From JAZREA01 sp045660545 (lineage in GTDB: Bacteria > Bacillota > Clostridia > Monoglobales > Firm-18), in contig JAZREA010000002.1 in assembly GCA_045660545.1 (NCBI GenBank), positions 145,002 to 209,001 of the forward strand: 64,000 bases of DNA. Direction: 5' to 3'. The notes beneath the pieces were generated by a model. That model made no database searches and had not been told where the DNA came from. It was given only the letters and a program-made list of their open reading frames with translations. The position numbers and the translations under genes are program-made. Shown one piece after another: positions 25,835-34,654 of this stretch (position 1 is the first letter of the stretch; every line of letters starts with the position of its first letter).

Positions 25835-26761
25835 ATGGTTTATAATAATATATTAGAGGCTATCGGCAACACCCCGATAATCAAACTTAATAAGCTGTGC
25901 GACAAGGACGGTGCGGATATATACGTAAAGTTCGAGGGCTTAAATGTCGGTGGCTCTATTAAGACCAGAACGGCTTATAATATGATTTTAGACGCTGAAA
26001 AGAGAGGCGTTATAAATAAAGATACCATCATAGTCGAGCCGACAAGCGGCAACCAGGGCATAGGCCTTGCACTCGTAGGCGCTGTAAAGGGGTATAAAAC
26101 TATTATAATTATGCCCGACTCAGTCAGCGAGGAAAGACGTAAGCTCGTAGAGCATTACGGAAGCGAGGTTGTTCTGATTCACGACTCGGGTAATATAGGC
26201 GCCTGCATAGAAGAATGCTTGCAGACTGCGCTCAGGATGGAGCGCGAGGACAGTAGAGTCTTTGTTCCCCAACAGTTTAAGAACCCTGCCAACCCCGCTA
26301 TACAAAGGGAACAGACCGCGGTCGAGATTTTGGAACAGGTCGACGGGCCAATCCATGGTTTTTGCTCGGGCATAGGCACAGGCGGCACCATCACAGGCAT
26401 AGGCGAAGTGTTAAAGGAGAAAAACCCTGAAATACAAATCTGGGCGGTAGAGCCGGAGAATGCGGCGATTTTGTCAGGTGGCTCAATAGGCACTCATTTT
26501 CAGATGGGCATAGGCGATGGCCTTATTCCCGATATTTTAAACCGCGACATAATCGATGATATTTGCATAATCAACGACGAAGAGGCGATACAAACATCCA
26601 AGCGCCTTGCGTCCGAGGAGGGAATACTGTGCGGTATTTCCAGCGGAACTAACGTGGCCGCCGCAATCAGGCTTGCGAAAAAGCTTGGTAAGGGCAAGAC
26701 GGTTGTTACCGTACTGCCGGATACTGCGGAGAGATACTTCTCTACCCCTCTTTTTGAATAA
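25835..26761 (+). CDS. Cysteine synthase family protein (PLP fold type II)
   Basis: 308 aa. Domain layout matches O-acetylserine sulfhydrylase: IGNTPIIKLNKL, PLP lysine in GGSIKTR, substrate loop TSGNQG, phosphate loop GTGGTITG and the C-terminal GISSGTNVAAA. Two family-invariant spots differ from classical CysK: NVGGSIKTR where NPGGSVKDR is usual and TSGNQG where TSGNTG is usual. The substrate loop contacts the acceptor, so a different nucleophile or donor is possible. It neighbours another sulfur amino-acid PLP gene, divergently. Calling it CysK would be premature. Confidence 0.85.
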   Translation: MVYNNILEAIGNTPIIKLNKLCDKDGADIYVKFEGLNVGGSIKTRTAYNMILDAEKRGVINKDTIIVEPTSGNQGIGLALVGAVKGYKTIIIMPDSVSEERRKLVEHYGSEVVLIHDSGNIGACIEECLQTALRMEREDSRVFVPQQFKNPANPAIQREQTAVEILEQVDGPIHGFCSGIGTGGTITGIGEVLKEKNPEIQIWAVEPENAAILSGGSIGTHFQMGIGDGLIPDILNRDIIDDICIINDEEAIQTSKRLASEEGILCGISSGTNVAAAIRLAKKLGKGKTVVTVLPDTAERYFSTPLFE

Positions 26762-26769
26762 ATAATAAA

Positions 26770-26811
26770 AAGCCGATAAGTCTTTTTTAAGACCTATCGG
26801 CTTGTTTTTTT
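26770..26811 (+). terminator. Terminator between convergent cysK-like gene and dapB
   Basis: About 13-15 nt arms (26770-26784 and 26791-26803, one mismatch) with a T run after and an A run before, so usable in both directions. Confidence 0.8.
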
Positions 26812-27568
26812 ATACGTTAGAAATAAGATTGTACATATCGTATAATCCGGCGCTTTTACCCTTTATAAACTTTGCCGCCTTAATAGCCCCGACTGCAAAC
26901 ACTTCCTTGGAAGTAGCCTGGTGCTTTATTTCTATAACCTCGTCTTGCCCTGCGAATATTACAGAGTGTTCTCCGACAATCGAGCCTCCGCGTACAGAGT
27001 GGATGCCAATCTCGCTTTCCGAGCGCTTCTTTCTTACGGAATGACGGTCGTATGTGTACTCTGTCTCGCGGCTTAGCGTGTCTGCCACCGCGTCTGCAAT
27101 CATAAGAGCGGTTCCGCTCGGCGCGTCTATCTTTTGGTTGTGGTGCTTTTCGATTATTTCAATGTCAAAGTTGCCTTCCAAAATCTTTGCGGCCCTTTTC
27201 GCCAGCTCTACAATTAAGTTAACCCCAATCGACATGTTGGCAGAAAAGAATATCGCCACCTTTTCAGATGCCACTTTAATCTGTTCCTTTTGTTCGGCAG
27301 ACAGCCCTGTTGTGCAAAGTATAATGGGCGTAGCCGTGCGCACTGCATATTCAAGAGTGGGAGTAAGCGTGCTCGGATGCGAAAAGTCTATTATAACATC
27401 GGCTGGGACAATGCACTCATCAATGCTTTTAAAAACAGGGTAGCCGCCTTTTTCCTCGGCGTTGATGTCCACACCGCAGACAATCTCGCAGTCTTTGTCC
27501 TCTTGCACAAGCCTGGTAATTACCTGCCCCATTTTTCCGTTACAGCCGTTCATTATAATTTTTATCAT
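26810..27568 (-). CDS. dapB: 4-hydroxy-tetrahydrodipicolinate reductase
   Basis: 252 aa. N-terminal nucleotide-binding GCNGKMGQ and the catalytic EKHHNQKIDAPSGTA motif are present. It reduces the DapA product with NAD(P)H on the way to diaminopimelate and lysine; dipicolinate for spores branches from the same pathway. Third gene of the asd-dapA-dapB operon, 13 bp after dapA. Confidence 0.97.
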   Translation of the reverse strand: MIKIIMNGCNGKMGQVITRLVQEDKDCEIVCGVDINAEEKGGYPVFKSIDECIVPADVIIDFSHPSTLTPTLEYAVRTATPIILCTTGLSAEQKEQIKVASEKVAIFFSANMSIGVNLIVELAKRAAKILEGNFDIEIIEKHHNQKIDAPSGTALMIADAVADTLSRETEYTYDRHSVRKKRSESEIGIHSVRGGSIVGEHSVIFAGQDEVIEIKHQATSKEVFAVGAIKAAKFIKGKSAGLYDMYNLISNV

Positions 27569-27581
27569 AAGTTAGTCCCCT

Positions 27582-28460
27582 TTATAAAAGCCCGTAGTCT
27601 GCAAGGGCTTTTCTTACCTTAATAGCGTTTTCTTCTGAAAGGTCAACAAGCGGAAGCTTAAGCTCGCCAACGTCAAACCCCAGCATATTCATAGCGTTTT
27701 TAACAGGAATCGGATTTACCTCGATAAACATTTTTTCGACCAGATCCATCATCCTAAGCTGCATGTTAGCTGCCTTTTTGACATCACCTTTAAAGTATAG
27801 CTCACACATATCGTGAACGTCTTTTGGTATGATGTTAGCCACGACAGATATAACGCCCAAAGCACCAATCGAAAGCGCGGGCACAATCATATCGTCGTTT
27901 CCGGAGTATATTCCCATATCGATTTTAGCCGCAATCTGCGACATAAAAGCGACGCTGCCGCTGGCCTCTTTAATCGCTACAATGTTTTCGATTTTAGACA
28001 GCTCGTCAAGAGCGCCAAGCTGTAATCCGACGCCGGTTCTTGAAGGCACGTTGTACAAAATAACAGGAATATCAATCGCGTTTGCAATCGCGCTGTAATG
28101 TGTTACAAGGCCTTTTTGAGTAGTCTTGTTGTAGTACGGCGTAACACAAAGTACACCGTCAAGCCCTGCCTTTTGGGCATATTTTGAAAATTCAACGGCG
28201 TGTTCGGTGTAGTTAGAGCCTGTTCCGCCGATAAGAGGAATTTTTCCGCCGACTCTTTCTGCGGCATAGTCAAACACCCGAAGATGCTCGTCGTCAGGAA
28301 TGGTCGGAGCCTCTCCCGTCGTACCGCAAAGAATAATTGCGTCGGTTTTGTTGTTCAAATGAAAATCAAGTAAATCTCCCAATTTATCGTAGTTGACCTT
28401 GTTGTCCTTAATAGGTGTTACAATAGCAACGCCCGAACCGGTAAATGGTACTTTTTTCAT
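27582..28460 (-). CDS. dapA: 4-hydroxy-tetrahydrodipicolinate synthase
   Basis: 292 aa, a TIM barrel of the NAL family. GTTGEAPT near residue 45, the catalytic Tyr in NVPSRTG (with the preceding LY) and the Schiff-base lysine in VAIKEASG are visible. It condenses pyruvate with aspartate semialdehyde. Middle gene of the operon; GGGGG ribosome site. Confidence 0.97.
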   Translation of the reverse strand: MKKVPFTGSGVAIVTPIKDNKVNYDKLGDLLDFHLNNKTDAIILCGTTGEAPTIPDDEHLRVFDYAAERVGGKIPLIGGTGSNYTEHAVEFSKYAQKAGLDGVLCVTPYYNKTTQKGLVTHYSAIANAIDIPVILYNVPSRTGVGLQLGALDELSKIENIVAIKEASGSVAFMSQIAAKIDMGIYSGNDDMIVPALSIGALGVISVVANIIPKDVHDMCELYFKGDVKKAANMQLRMMDLVEKMFIEVNPIPVKNAMNMLGFDVGELKLPLVDLSEENAIKVRKALADYGLL

Positions 28461-28486
28461 AACAAAATCCCCCTTATTAATTTGTT

Positions 28487-29569
28487 TTAGTCAAAATACC
28501 CCTTAGCTGCCAAAAGCTCGGCCATTTCAACCGCACCGCCTGCCGCACCTCTTAGAGTGTTGTGCGAAAGGCTGACAAATTTGTAGTCATAAAGCTTGTC
28601 GTCCCTAAGACGTCCAATCGAAACGCCCATACCGCCGTATAAGTTTCTGTCAAGCTTAGCTTGCGGACGGTCCGGCTCTTCAAAGTATGTTATAAACTGC
28701 TTCGGAGCTGACGGTAAGCCCAGCTTTTGCGGCTCTCCCTCAAAGGAAGCCCATGCCTCCTTAATTTCAGCGATCGTAGGCTTGCGGTCAAATTTTACAA
28801 ATACAGCAGCAGTGTGTCCGTTGGAAACAGGCACTCTTAAACACTGTGTTGTAATAACAGGAGCGATAGCGTCCTCAATAACGTCTCCTTTGATGTCGCC
28901 CCAAACTTTAAGCGGTTCAAGCTCACTCTTTTCTTCCTCGCCGCCTATGTAAGGGATAAGGTTGTCGACCATCTCAGGCCATGTTTCAAAGGTTTTGCCC
29001 GCGCCGGAAATAGCCTGGTAAGTGCAGGCGATAACCTCTTTTATGCCGAATTTTTCTTTAAGAGGATGGAGTGCGGGAACGTAGCTCTGTATAGAGCAGT
29101 TAGACTTAACCGCGATAAATCCTCTTTCAGTACCAAGCCTCTTGCGCTGTGCGTCGATAATTTTTGCGTGCTTGGGGTTAATTTCAGGAATAATCATCGG
29201 AACGTCAGGAGTGTGCCTGTGAGCCGAGTTGTTCGAAATAACAGGACATTCAAGCTTAGCATAAGCTTCTTCCAAAGCCCTGATTTCGTCCTTTTTCATG
29301 TTAACTGCGCAGAAAATAAAGTCTGCCATCTTAGCGATTTTTTCCTTGTCGGCATCAGCGTCCATAACGACCATGTCAGCCACCTTTGCAGGAACTTCCT
29401 CGTCCATAGCCCACTTGCCGTCTATAACGTCCTTGTAAGCCTTGCCTGCGCTTCTTGCCGACGCAGCCAGGCCAACGATATTAAACCAGGGGTGGTCTTT
29501 TAAAAGGGTGATAAACCTTTGACCTACCATACCGGTTGCCCCTACTATAACGACGTTGTAATTTTTCAT
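28487..29569 (-). CDS. asd: Aspartate-semialdehyde dehydrogenase (archaeal/fungal-type)
   Basis: 360 aa. GATGMVGQRF binds NADP; SNCSIQ carries the catalytic Cys; RVPVSNGHTAAV holds the substrate-binding segment. Length and the RNLYGGMGVSIGRLR region fit the archaeal/fungal-type branch rather than the E. coli type. First gene of the operon, with ACGGAGG before the ATG. Confidence 0.95.
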   Translation of the reverse strand: MKNYNVVIVGATGMVGQRFITLLKDHPWFNIVGLAASARSAGKAYKDVIDGKWAMDEEVPAKVADMVVMDADADKEKIAKMADFIFCAVNMKKDEIRALEEAYAKLECPVISNNSAHRHTPDVPMIIPEINPKHAKIIDAQRKRLGTERGFIAVKSNCSIQSYVPALHPLKEKFGIKEVIACTYQAISGAGKTFETWPEMVDNLIPYIGGEEEKSELEPLKVWGDIKGDVIEDAIAPVITTQCLRVPVSNGHTAAVFVKFDRKPTIAEIKEAWASFEGEPQKLGLPSAPKQFITYFEEPDRPQAKLDRNLYGGMGVSIGRLRDDKLYDYKFVSLSHNTLRGAAGGAVEMAELLAAKGYFD

Positions 29570-29613
29570 TGTAAAACCTCCGTTTTGATGTGCTTATATA
29601 TTTTATTACAATA

Positions 29614-29642
29614 ATAATAGCATTATTAATATAAAGTGTCAA
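29614..29642 (-). promoter_or_regulatory. Promoter of asd-dapA-dapB
   Basis: Minus strand TTGACA (29642-29637), 17-nt spacer, TATTAT (29619-29614). The short leader shows no lysine riboswitch. Confidence 0.8.
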
Positions 29643-29710
29643 ACAAATATTTGAATTTGACATAAAACTGTAATAGATTTTTTGTCGTTTTTATGCTACA
29701 ATGTAATTTG

Positions 29711-30946
29711 ATGGGAAAGAGGGTGAACACTCTGAAAAAAACATTAATACTTTTAACGCTGTTTACACTGTTTTTTACAATATTCTGCATGCACGCTTCT
29801 GCGTCCGATACTTTGGACGTGGGTTTGTTCTACGGTAGTAACGCCAAGAGCTCTGTTACGGTTGTAACAGATTTTGGTCCGCAAACCGTTACGGCAGATG
29901 CACTTTATGATGATTTGCTTTTTGATACAGGCTCAACCGTCTTTGTCGAGGGTAAGGAGTATCGCGGCAGTATTATTTTAAAGCGCGACTCCAACGGTCT
30001 TATAACAGTTATAAACCGCGTAGATATCGAAGACTACATAGCGTCGGTCGTGTCCAAGGAGATGTCCCCTTCGTTTAACGAAGAGGCGTTAAAGGCACAG
30101 GCTGTTTGCGCAAGAACGTACGCCTATAAAAATATGGGTAAGCATAAAAAGTACGGCTTCGACCTTTGCTCGTCGGTAGACTGCCAGGCGTATGCGGGCG
30201 TAAGCTCCGAACATGAAAAGACGACCTCGGCCACAAAGCAGACCGAAGGTCTTGTGATGAAGTATGACGGTAAGATAATAGAGGCTGTCTATTCCGCGAC
30301 AAGCGGCGGATGGACAGAGGACGTTAAAAACGTGTGGGGAAGTGACATCCCGTACCTCGTTGCTGCGGAGGATTCTTACGAGAGCAAGGATGTTTACGCA
30401 AGCTCGTGGACTAAGGATTTAACTGTCGAAAAGGCCACACAGATTATGCAAGACAAGGGCTACAACCTCGGCACGATTACTGACATCAAGGTAGTTAAAC
30501 AGACCGAGCGTGGCGTAGTTACAGAGCTTAAGGTTGTCGGCACATTGGGCGAAAAGACCTTTTACAGAGAGGGTTGCCGCCTCGCGTTTGGCAGCGTTAC
30601 GCCCAGCCAGGCGTTTTCGGTTATCCCAAAGTATGAAAACGCCGTACAAAGCGAGCCGCTTTACGCTTATGGTAAGAGCCGCCTTTCAGACAACATCTGC
30701 GTAATAAGCGCTGACGGAGTGTCCAAAAGGTCTGTCGATAACGTAACCTTAAAGGGCAACAGTGTCCGTACCTATACAGCCGTTTTGCAAGGCGGAGAGG
30801 CTTCGTCCTTCACCCTTGTCGGAAGGGGCAATGGCCACTTAGTCGGTATGAGCCAAAACGGAGCCAACGGTATGGCCGCCGCAGGCTTTAGCTTTGACGA
30901 AATTTTAAGACACTACTATAAAGGAATTGATATAACTTGCAACTGA
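29711..30946 (+). CDS. SpoIID/LytB domain protein
   Basis: About 411 aa. Signal segment TLILLTLFTLFFTIFCMHASA near the N-terminus, then a SpoIID domain (IEDYIASVVSKEMSPSF, ALKAQAVCARTYAY, YSATSGGWTED) and a C-terminal LVGRGNGHLVGMSQNGANGM. SpoIID proteins are lytic transglycosylases or amidase enhancers. The start is uncertain: ATG 29711 lacks a ribosome site, GTG 29723 and CTG 29732 lie closer to GAGGGTG. It overlaps queA by 10 bp. Whether it is the engulfment protein or a vegetative paralogue cannot be told from sequence. Confidence 0.88.
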   Translation: MGKRVNTLKKTLILLTLFTLFFTIFCMHASASDTLDVGLFYGSNAKSSVTVVTDFGPQTVTADALYDDLLFDTGSTVFVEGKEYRGSIILKRDSNGLITVINRVDIEDYIASVVSKEMSPSFNEEALKAQAVCARTYAYKNMGKHKKYGFDLCSSVDCQAYAGVSSEHEKTTSATKQTEGLVMKYDGKIIEAVYSATSGGWTEDVKNVWGSDIPYLVAAEDSYESKDVYASSWTKDLTVEKATQIMQDKGYNLGTITDIKVVKQTERGVVTELKVVGTLGEKTFYREGCRLAFGSVTPSQAFSVIPKYENAVQSEPLYAYGKSRLSDNICVISADGVSKRSVDNVTLKGNSVRTYTAVLQGGEASSFTLVGRGNGHLVGMSQNGANGMAAAGFSFDEILRHYYKGIDITCN

Positions 30947-31959
30947 CGGATTTTTACTACGACCTCCCCGAGAGGCTGATAGCCCAGACCCCGCTAAAAA
31001 ACAGGGATTCTTCTAAGCTCTTGATGCTTGATAAGTCAACAGGCGAGGTTGCGCACGAGGTTTTTTATAATATCATAAATTATCTTAATAAGGGCGACTG
31101 CCTTGTTTTAAACGACAGCAGGGTTTTGCCCGCAAGGCTTTTGGGCGTGAGGGAGGATACGGGCTCACCTATCGAGTTTTTGCTTTTAACACGCCATAGC
31201 CAGGATACCTGGGAGGTAATTGTGCGCCCGGGTAAAAAGGCAAGGCCCGGTAAGAGGTTTACCTTTGGCGACAAATTAAAGGCGGAAGTTTTGGATATTG
31301 TAAACGACGGCAACAGAATAGTAAAGTTCGAGTACGAGGGGCTTTTTGAAAATATTTTGGACGAGCTTGGCGAGATGCCGCTGCCGCCTTATATAACAGA
31401 AAAGCTTGAAGATAAAGAACGCTACCAGACAGTATATTCGCGCCACGACGGCTCTGCCGCCGCGCCCACCGCAGGTCTTCATTTTACAAAGGAGCTTCTT
31501 GAAAAGATTAAGGCAAAGGGCGTAAATATCGCCTGCGTTACGCTCCACGTAGGGCTCGGTACTTTCAGGCCGGTCAAGGCAGACGTCATAGAAGAGCATA
31601 AAATGCACAGTGAGTTTTATTCGCTCGACGAAGAAAACGCCGAGATTATTAATAATACCAAGAAAAACGGAGGCCGCGTAATCGCGGTGGGAACAACCTC
31701 CACCCGTACGATAGAAACCATCGCGGACGAAAACGGGCTTGTAAGGGCGTCTACCGGATGGACGGATATATTCATATATCCACCCTATAAATTCAAGACG
31801 ATAGACGCGCTCATCACGAACTTCCACCTGCCCGAGTCCACGCTTTTAATGCTTGTAAGCTCGCTTGCCGGCAGAGAAAACGTGCTTAATGCGTATAACG
31901 TTGCGATAGAAAACGAATACAGGTTTTTCAGCTTCGGAGACGCGATGTTTATAAAATAA
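30937..31959 (+). CDS. queA: S-adenosylmethionine:tRNA ribosyltransferase-isomerase
   Basis: 340 aa from TTG 30937, matching the family N-terminus with DFYYDLPERLIAQ. DSRVLPARL, AAPTAGLHFT and GTTSTRTIE are conserved blocks. It converts preQ1 in tRNA to epoxyqueuosine. Overlaps the preceding gene and is followed 19 bp later by tgt. Confidence 0.97.
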   Translation: MQLTDFYYDLPERLIAQTPLKNRDSSKLLMLDKSTGEVAHEVFYNIINYLNKGDCLVLNDSRVLPARLLGVREDTGSPIEFLLLTRHSQDTWEVIVRPGKKARPGKRFTFGDKLKAEVLDIVNDGNRIVKFEYEGLFENILDELGEMPLPPYITEKLEDKERYQTVYSRHDGSAAAPTAGLHFTKELLEKIKAKGVNIACVTLHVGLGTFRPVKADVIEEHKMHSEFYSLDEENAEIINNTKKNGGRVIAVGTTSTRTIETIADENGLVRASTGWTDIFIYPPYKFKTIDALITNFHLPESTLLMLVSSLAGRENVLNAYNVAIENEYRFFSFGDAMFIK

Positions 31960-31978
31960 AACATTTAAGGAGAACAAA

Positions 31979-33109
31979 ATGTTTAAGATACTAAAAACAG
32001 AAGGAACAGCAAGGCTTGGCGAGTTTACGACAGTCCACGGCGTAATAAAGACTCCTGTTTTTCAAAACGTCGGCACTTGCGCTGCGATAAAGGGCGGGCT
32101 TTCGGCCCTCGACCTTAAAGCGAGCGGCTGTCAGGTTGAGCTTTCCAATACCTACCACCTTCATCTTCGCCCCGGCGATAAGGTTATAAAGAGTCTTGGC
32201 GGACTGCATAAGTTTATGAACTGGGACCGCCCGATACTCACAGACAGCGGCGGCTTTCAGGTCTTTTCGCTGGCGAAGCTTCGCAGCATAACCGAAGAGG
32301 GAGTAGAGTTTCGCTCCCACATCGACGGTGCGAAGATATTTATGGGCCCGGAGCAGAGTATGCAAATCCAGAGTAACCTCGCCTCCACAATAGCGATGGC
32401 GTTTGACGAGTGCGTAGAGAACCCTGCGCCAAAAGACTATGTGCAGAGGTCGAGCGAAAGGACTATCCGTTGGCTTAAAAGATGCCAAGCCGAGATGGCG
32501 CGCTTAAATTCCCTTGACGATACGATTAATAAAAACCAGCTCCTCTTCGGAATCAATCAGGGCGGAACGTATGCGGACATAAGGGTTGAAAACATGAAGG
32601 CTATCGCCGATATGGACCTTGACGGATATGCAATCGGTGGACTTGCGGTAGGCGAGCCTGCTGAGGTTATGTACGAAATTATCTCTGCCGTAGAGCCCTA
32701 CGCGCCGAAGGATAAACCGCGCTACCTTATGGGTGTCGGCACTCCTGCCAATATTTTGGAGGGCGTCGAGCGCGGAGTGGACTTTTTCGACTGCGTTATG
32801 CCCAGCCGCAACGCAAGACACGGCCACCTTTTCACATCAAAGGGTATAATTAATATAAATAACAATAAGTATGAGCTCGACGACACTCCAATCGACGAAG
32901 CCTGCGACTGTGAGCTTTGCCGTAATTATTCAAAGGCGTACCTGAGGCACTTGTTTAAAGCAAAGGAGATTTTGGGTATGCGCCTTGCGGTTGTTCATAA
33001 TATGCGTTTTTACAATCGCCTTATGGAAGACATCCGCTTTAATCTTGAAAACGGCACGTTTAAGAAGTTTAAAGACGAGCACATAGGAATTTATTCCACA
33101 CGAATATAA
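31979..33109 (+). CDS. tgt: tRNA-guanine transglycosylase
   Basis: 376 aa. DSGGFQVFSL with the catalytic Asp, GGLAVGEP, and the zinc site CDCELCRNY followed by a His downstream (RHLF) are visible. It inserts preQ1 at position 34 of tRNAs with GUN anticodons. Paired with queA, as in many Firmicutes. Confidence 0.97.
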   Translation: MFKILKTEGTARLGEFTTVHGVIKTPVFQNVGTCAAIKGGLSALDLKASGCQVELSNTYHLHLRPGDKVIKSLGGLHKFMNWDRPILTDSGGFQVFSLAKLRSITEEGVEFRSHIDGAKIFMGPEQSMQIQSNLASTIAMAFDECVENPAPKDYVQRSSERTIRWLKRCQAEMARLNSLDDTINKNQLLFGINQGGTYADIRVENMKAIADMDLDGYAIGGLAVGEPAEVMYEIISAVEPYAPKDKPRYLMGVGTPANILEGVERGVDFFDCVMPSRNARHGHLFTSKGIININNNKYELDDTPIDEACDCELCRNYSKAYLRHLFKAKEILGMRLAVVHNMRFYNRLMEDIRFNLENGTFKKFKDEHIGIYSTRI

Positions 33110-33118
33110 ATTTTTAAG

Positions 33119-33144
33119 GAGCCGAATATCTTCGGCTCTTTTTT
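33119..33144 (+). terminator. Terminator after tgt
   Basis: Perfect 8-nt arms GAGCCGAA / TTCGGCTC with a 4-nt loop and a T run. Confidence 0.85.
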
Positions 33145-33151
33145 ATGTTAA

Positions 33152-33180
33152 TTGACAATTTATAATCGGCGTTATATAAT
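33152..33180 (+). promoter_or_regulatory. Promoter of the MocR-like gene
   Basis: Consensus TTGACA (33152-33157), 17-nt spacer, TATAAT (33175-33180). Confidence 0.85.
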
Positions 33181-33230
33181 AATTTTGATATTATAAGTTT
33201 TTAAATTTTAAAGATAAGGAATAATACCAG

Positions 33231-34319
33231 ATGACAAAGACTAAAAAGCAACCCGAATATTTAAATATATATAACGAGTTCAGGGAAAAGATAGTCAACT
33301 CCGTCTATAAATATGGTGAAAAGCTCCCCTCCAAGCGCTCTTTGGCGGAGGAGAGAAATGTCAGCGTAATAACGGTGGAGCACGCGTACGGGCTTTTGTA
33401 CGAGGAGGGCTACATAGACTCTGTGCAAAAGCGGGGTTATTTTGTGGTTTATTCCGAGGAAGACTGCTTTTCTCCCCTTCCCGATACGGAAGATTCTTCG
33501 CCAAGGCCTGCTTCTTCAAATGACGAAGCACATACGATTTCTCATAAGCTTTATAAAAAGACCGCCAAAGCCGTCTTCGACAAATACGAGCAGGGACTGC
33601 TCACACCATCCGAAAACGGAGGATGTGCAGAGCTTAAAGGCGCAATAATCAGCTACCTTGCCAAGCGCTACGGAATTTATGCAAAGCCCGACCAGGTCGT
33701 TGTGGGCGCAGGTTCGGAGTATCTGTATGGGATAATTGCCCAGATGTTTGGTCAGGGAACAGTGTTTGCCGTCGAGTCTCCGTCTTATAAAAAAATCAAC
33801 GAGGTTTACAAGGCGCACGGTATAAACTGCGACTTTTTAAAGATGGGCAAGGGCGGGATTTTGTCCTCCGAGCTTGCACGTACCGAGGCAAGCGTTTTGC
33901 ACGTTTCGCCGTTTCGCAGCTACCCGACTGGCATTACGGCTTCTGCCGGCAAAAAGGTGGAGTATTTAAACTGGCTTTTGTCAAAGGATAGGTTTTTGGT
34001 AGAGGACGACTTCGAGAGCGAATTTTCGTTAAACAGCAAGTCAGTGGATACCCTGTTTGCAAATGACAAAAGCGAACGTACGTTTTATATGAACAGTTTT
34101 TCAAAAACCGTGTCGCCTTCGCTTCGTACTGCATATATGATTATTCCCGAGCGCCTTGTCGGGCTTTATAACGAAAGGGCGGGCTTTTACACCTGCACCG
34201 TGCCAAAGTTCGAGCAGTATTTTATCACAGAGCTTTTAAACAGCGGCAACTTAGAAAAGCATATAAACAGGGTCAGAACAAAGATGAAAAGAGAGACCAA
34301 AAACAAGACGTCAAATTAG
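33231..34319 (+). CDS. GntR/MocR-family PLP regulator, C-terminally truncated
   Basis: 362 aa. Residues about 8-75 form a GntR winged helix (YGEKLPSKRSLAEERNVSV) and residues from about 110 a fold-type I aminotransferase domain with the PLP lysine in NSFSKTVSPSLR. Proteins of this group (PdxR, GabR, MocR) are usually 450-490 aa; here the chain ends with a Lys/Arg-rich tail soon after EKHINRVRTKMKRE, so about 90-110 residues of the small domain are absent. The DNA after the stop does not continue the reading frame. It may be a decayed or naturally shortened regulator. A consensus promoter argues it is still expressed. Confidence 0.8.
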   Translation: MTKTKKQPEYLNIYNEFREKIVNSVYKYGEKLPSKRSLAEERNVSVITVEHAYGLLYEEGYIDSVQKRGYFVVYSEEDCFSPLPDTEDSSPRPASSNDEAHTISHKLYKKTAKAVFDKYEQGLLTPSENGGCAELKGAIISYLAKRYGIYAKPDQVVVGAGSEYLYGIIAQMFGQGTVFAVESPSYKKINEVYKAHGINCDFLKMGKGGILSSELARTEASVLHVSPFRSYPTGITASAGKKVEYLNWLLSKDRFLVEDDFESEFSLNSKSVDTLFANDKSERTFYMNSFSKTVSPSLRTAYMIIPERLVGLYNERAGFYTCTVPKFEQYFITELLNSGNLEKHINRVRTKMKRETKNKTSN

Positions 34320-34606
34320 CGTAAAATAAATCAGAAAAAATTGTAGAAATTTTAACAAAACTATTGATTTTTGCGTATGATTGTGATATGATTAACGTAT
34401 TGATGGCCGGACTTGTAAAATTCTCAAAAGAAAAGGGGGTTCTTTTGAGCGTTTTAAAGTCACTTAATTTCTGTTGGGGCAGGCTTTCTTGTTTGTAATG
34501 ACAGGGCAGTCGTATGCCGCATATAATAATTGTAGCAGTTAAATCTTCAATATTTATAGCGTTTTCGGAATATAATATTTCGGACGCCAGTTTTTTAGAG
34601 GCCTAT
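34320..34606 (+). other. Long leader upstream of the dehydrogenase gene
   Basis: No coding region seen. It holds a promoter (34364-34392), a hairpin CTCAAAAGAA / TTCTTTTGAG near 34422-34449, and a second AT-rich segment with a TATAAT at 34571-34576 that could serve a nearer promoter without a clear -35 box. Confidence 0.5.
34364..34392 (+). promoter_or_regulatory. Promoter upstream of lactate/malate dehydrogenase
   Basis: TTGATT (34364-34369), 17-nt spacer, TATGAT (34387-34392), about 260 nt before the start codon. Confidence 0.6.
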
Positions 34607-34624
34607 TTGTTAATTTATTAACAA
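34607..34624. promoter_or_regulatory. Rex operator
   Basis: TTGTTAA-N4-TTAACAA is a perfect 18-nt palindrome matching the Rex consensus of clostridial and related Firmicutes. Rex is a repressor released by NADH. It sits 30 nt before the dehydrogenase start, downstream of the visible promoters, where it would block transcription until NADH rises. Confidence 0.85.
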
Positions 34625-34654
34625 ATATTTTCCATAAATTTCGGAGGGGTTAGA

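Noticed and set aside
29570..29692. Possible lysine riboswitch or T-box before asd-dapA-dapB
   Set aside because: The leader between promoter and start is only about 40 nt and contains no conserved core.
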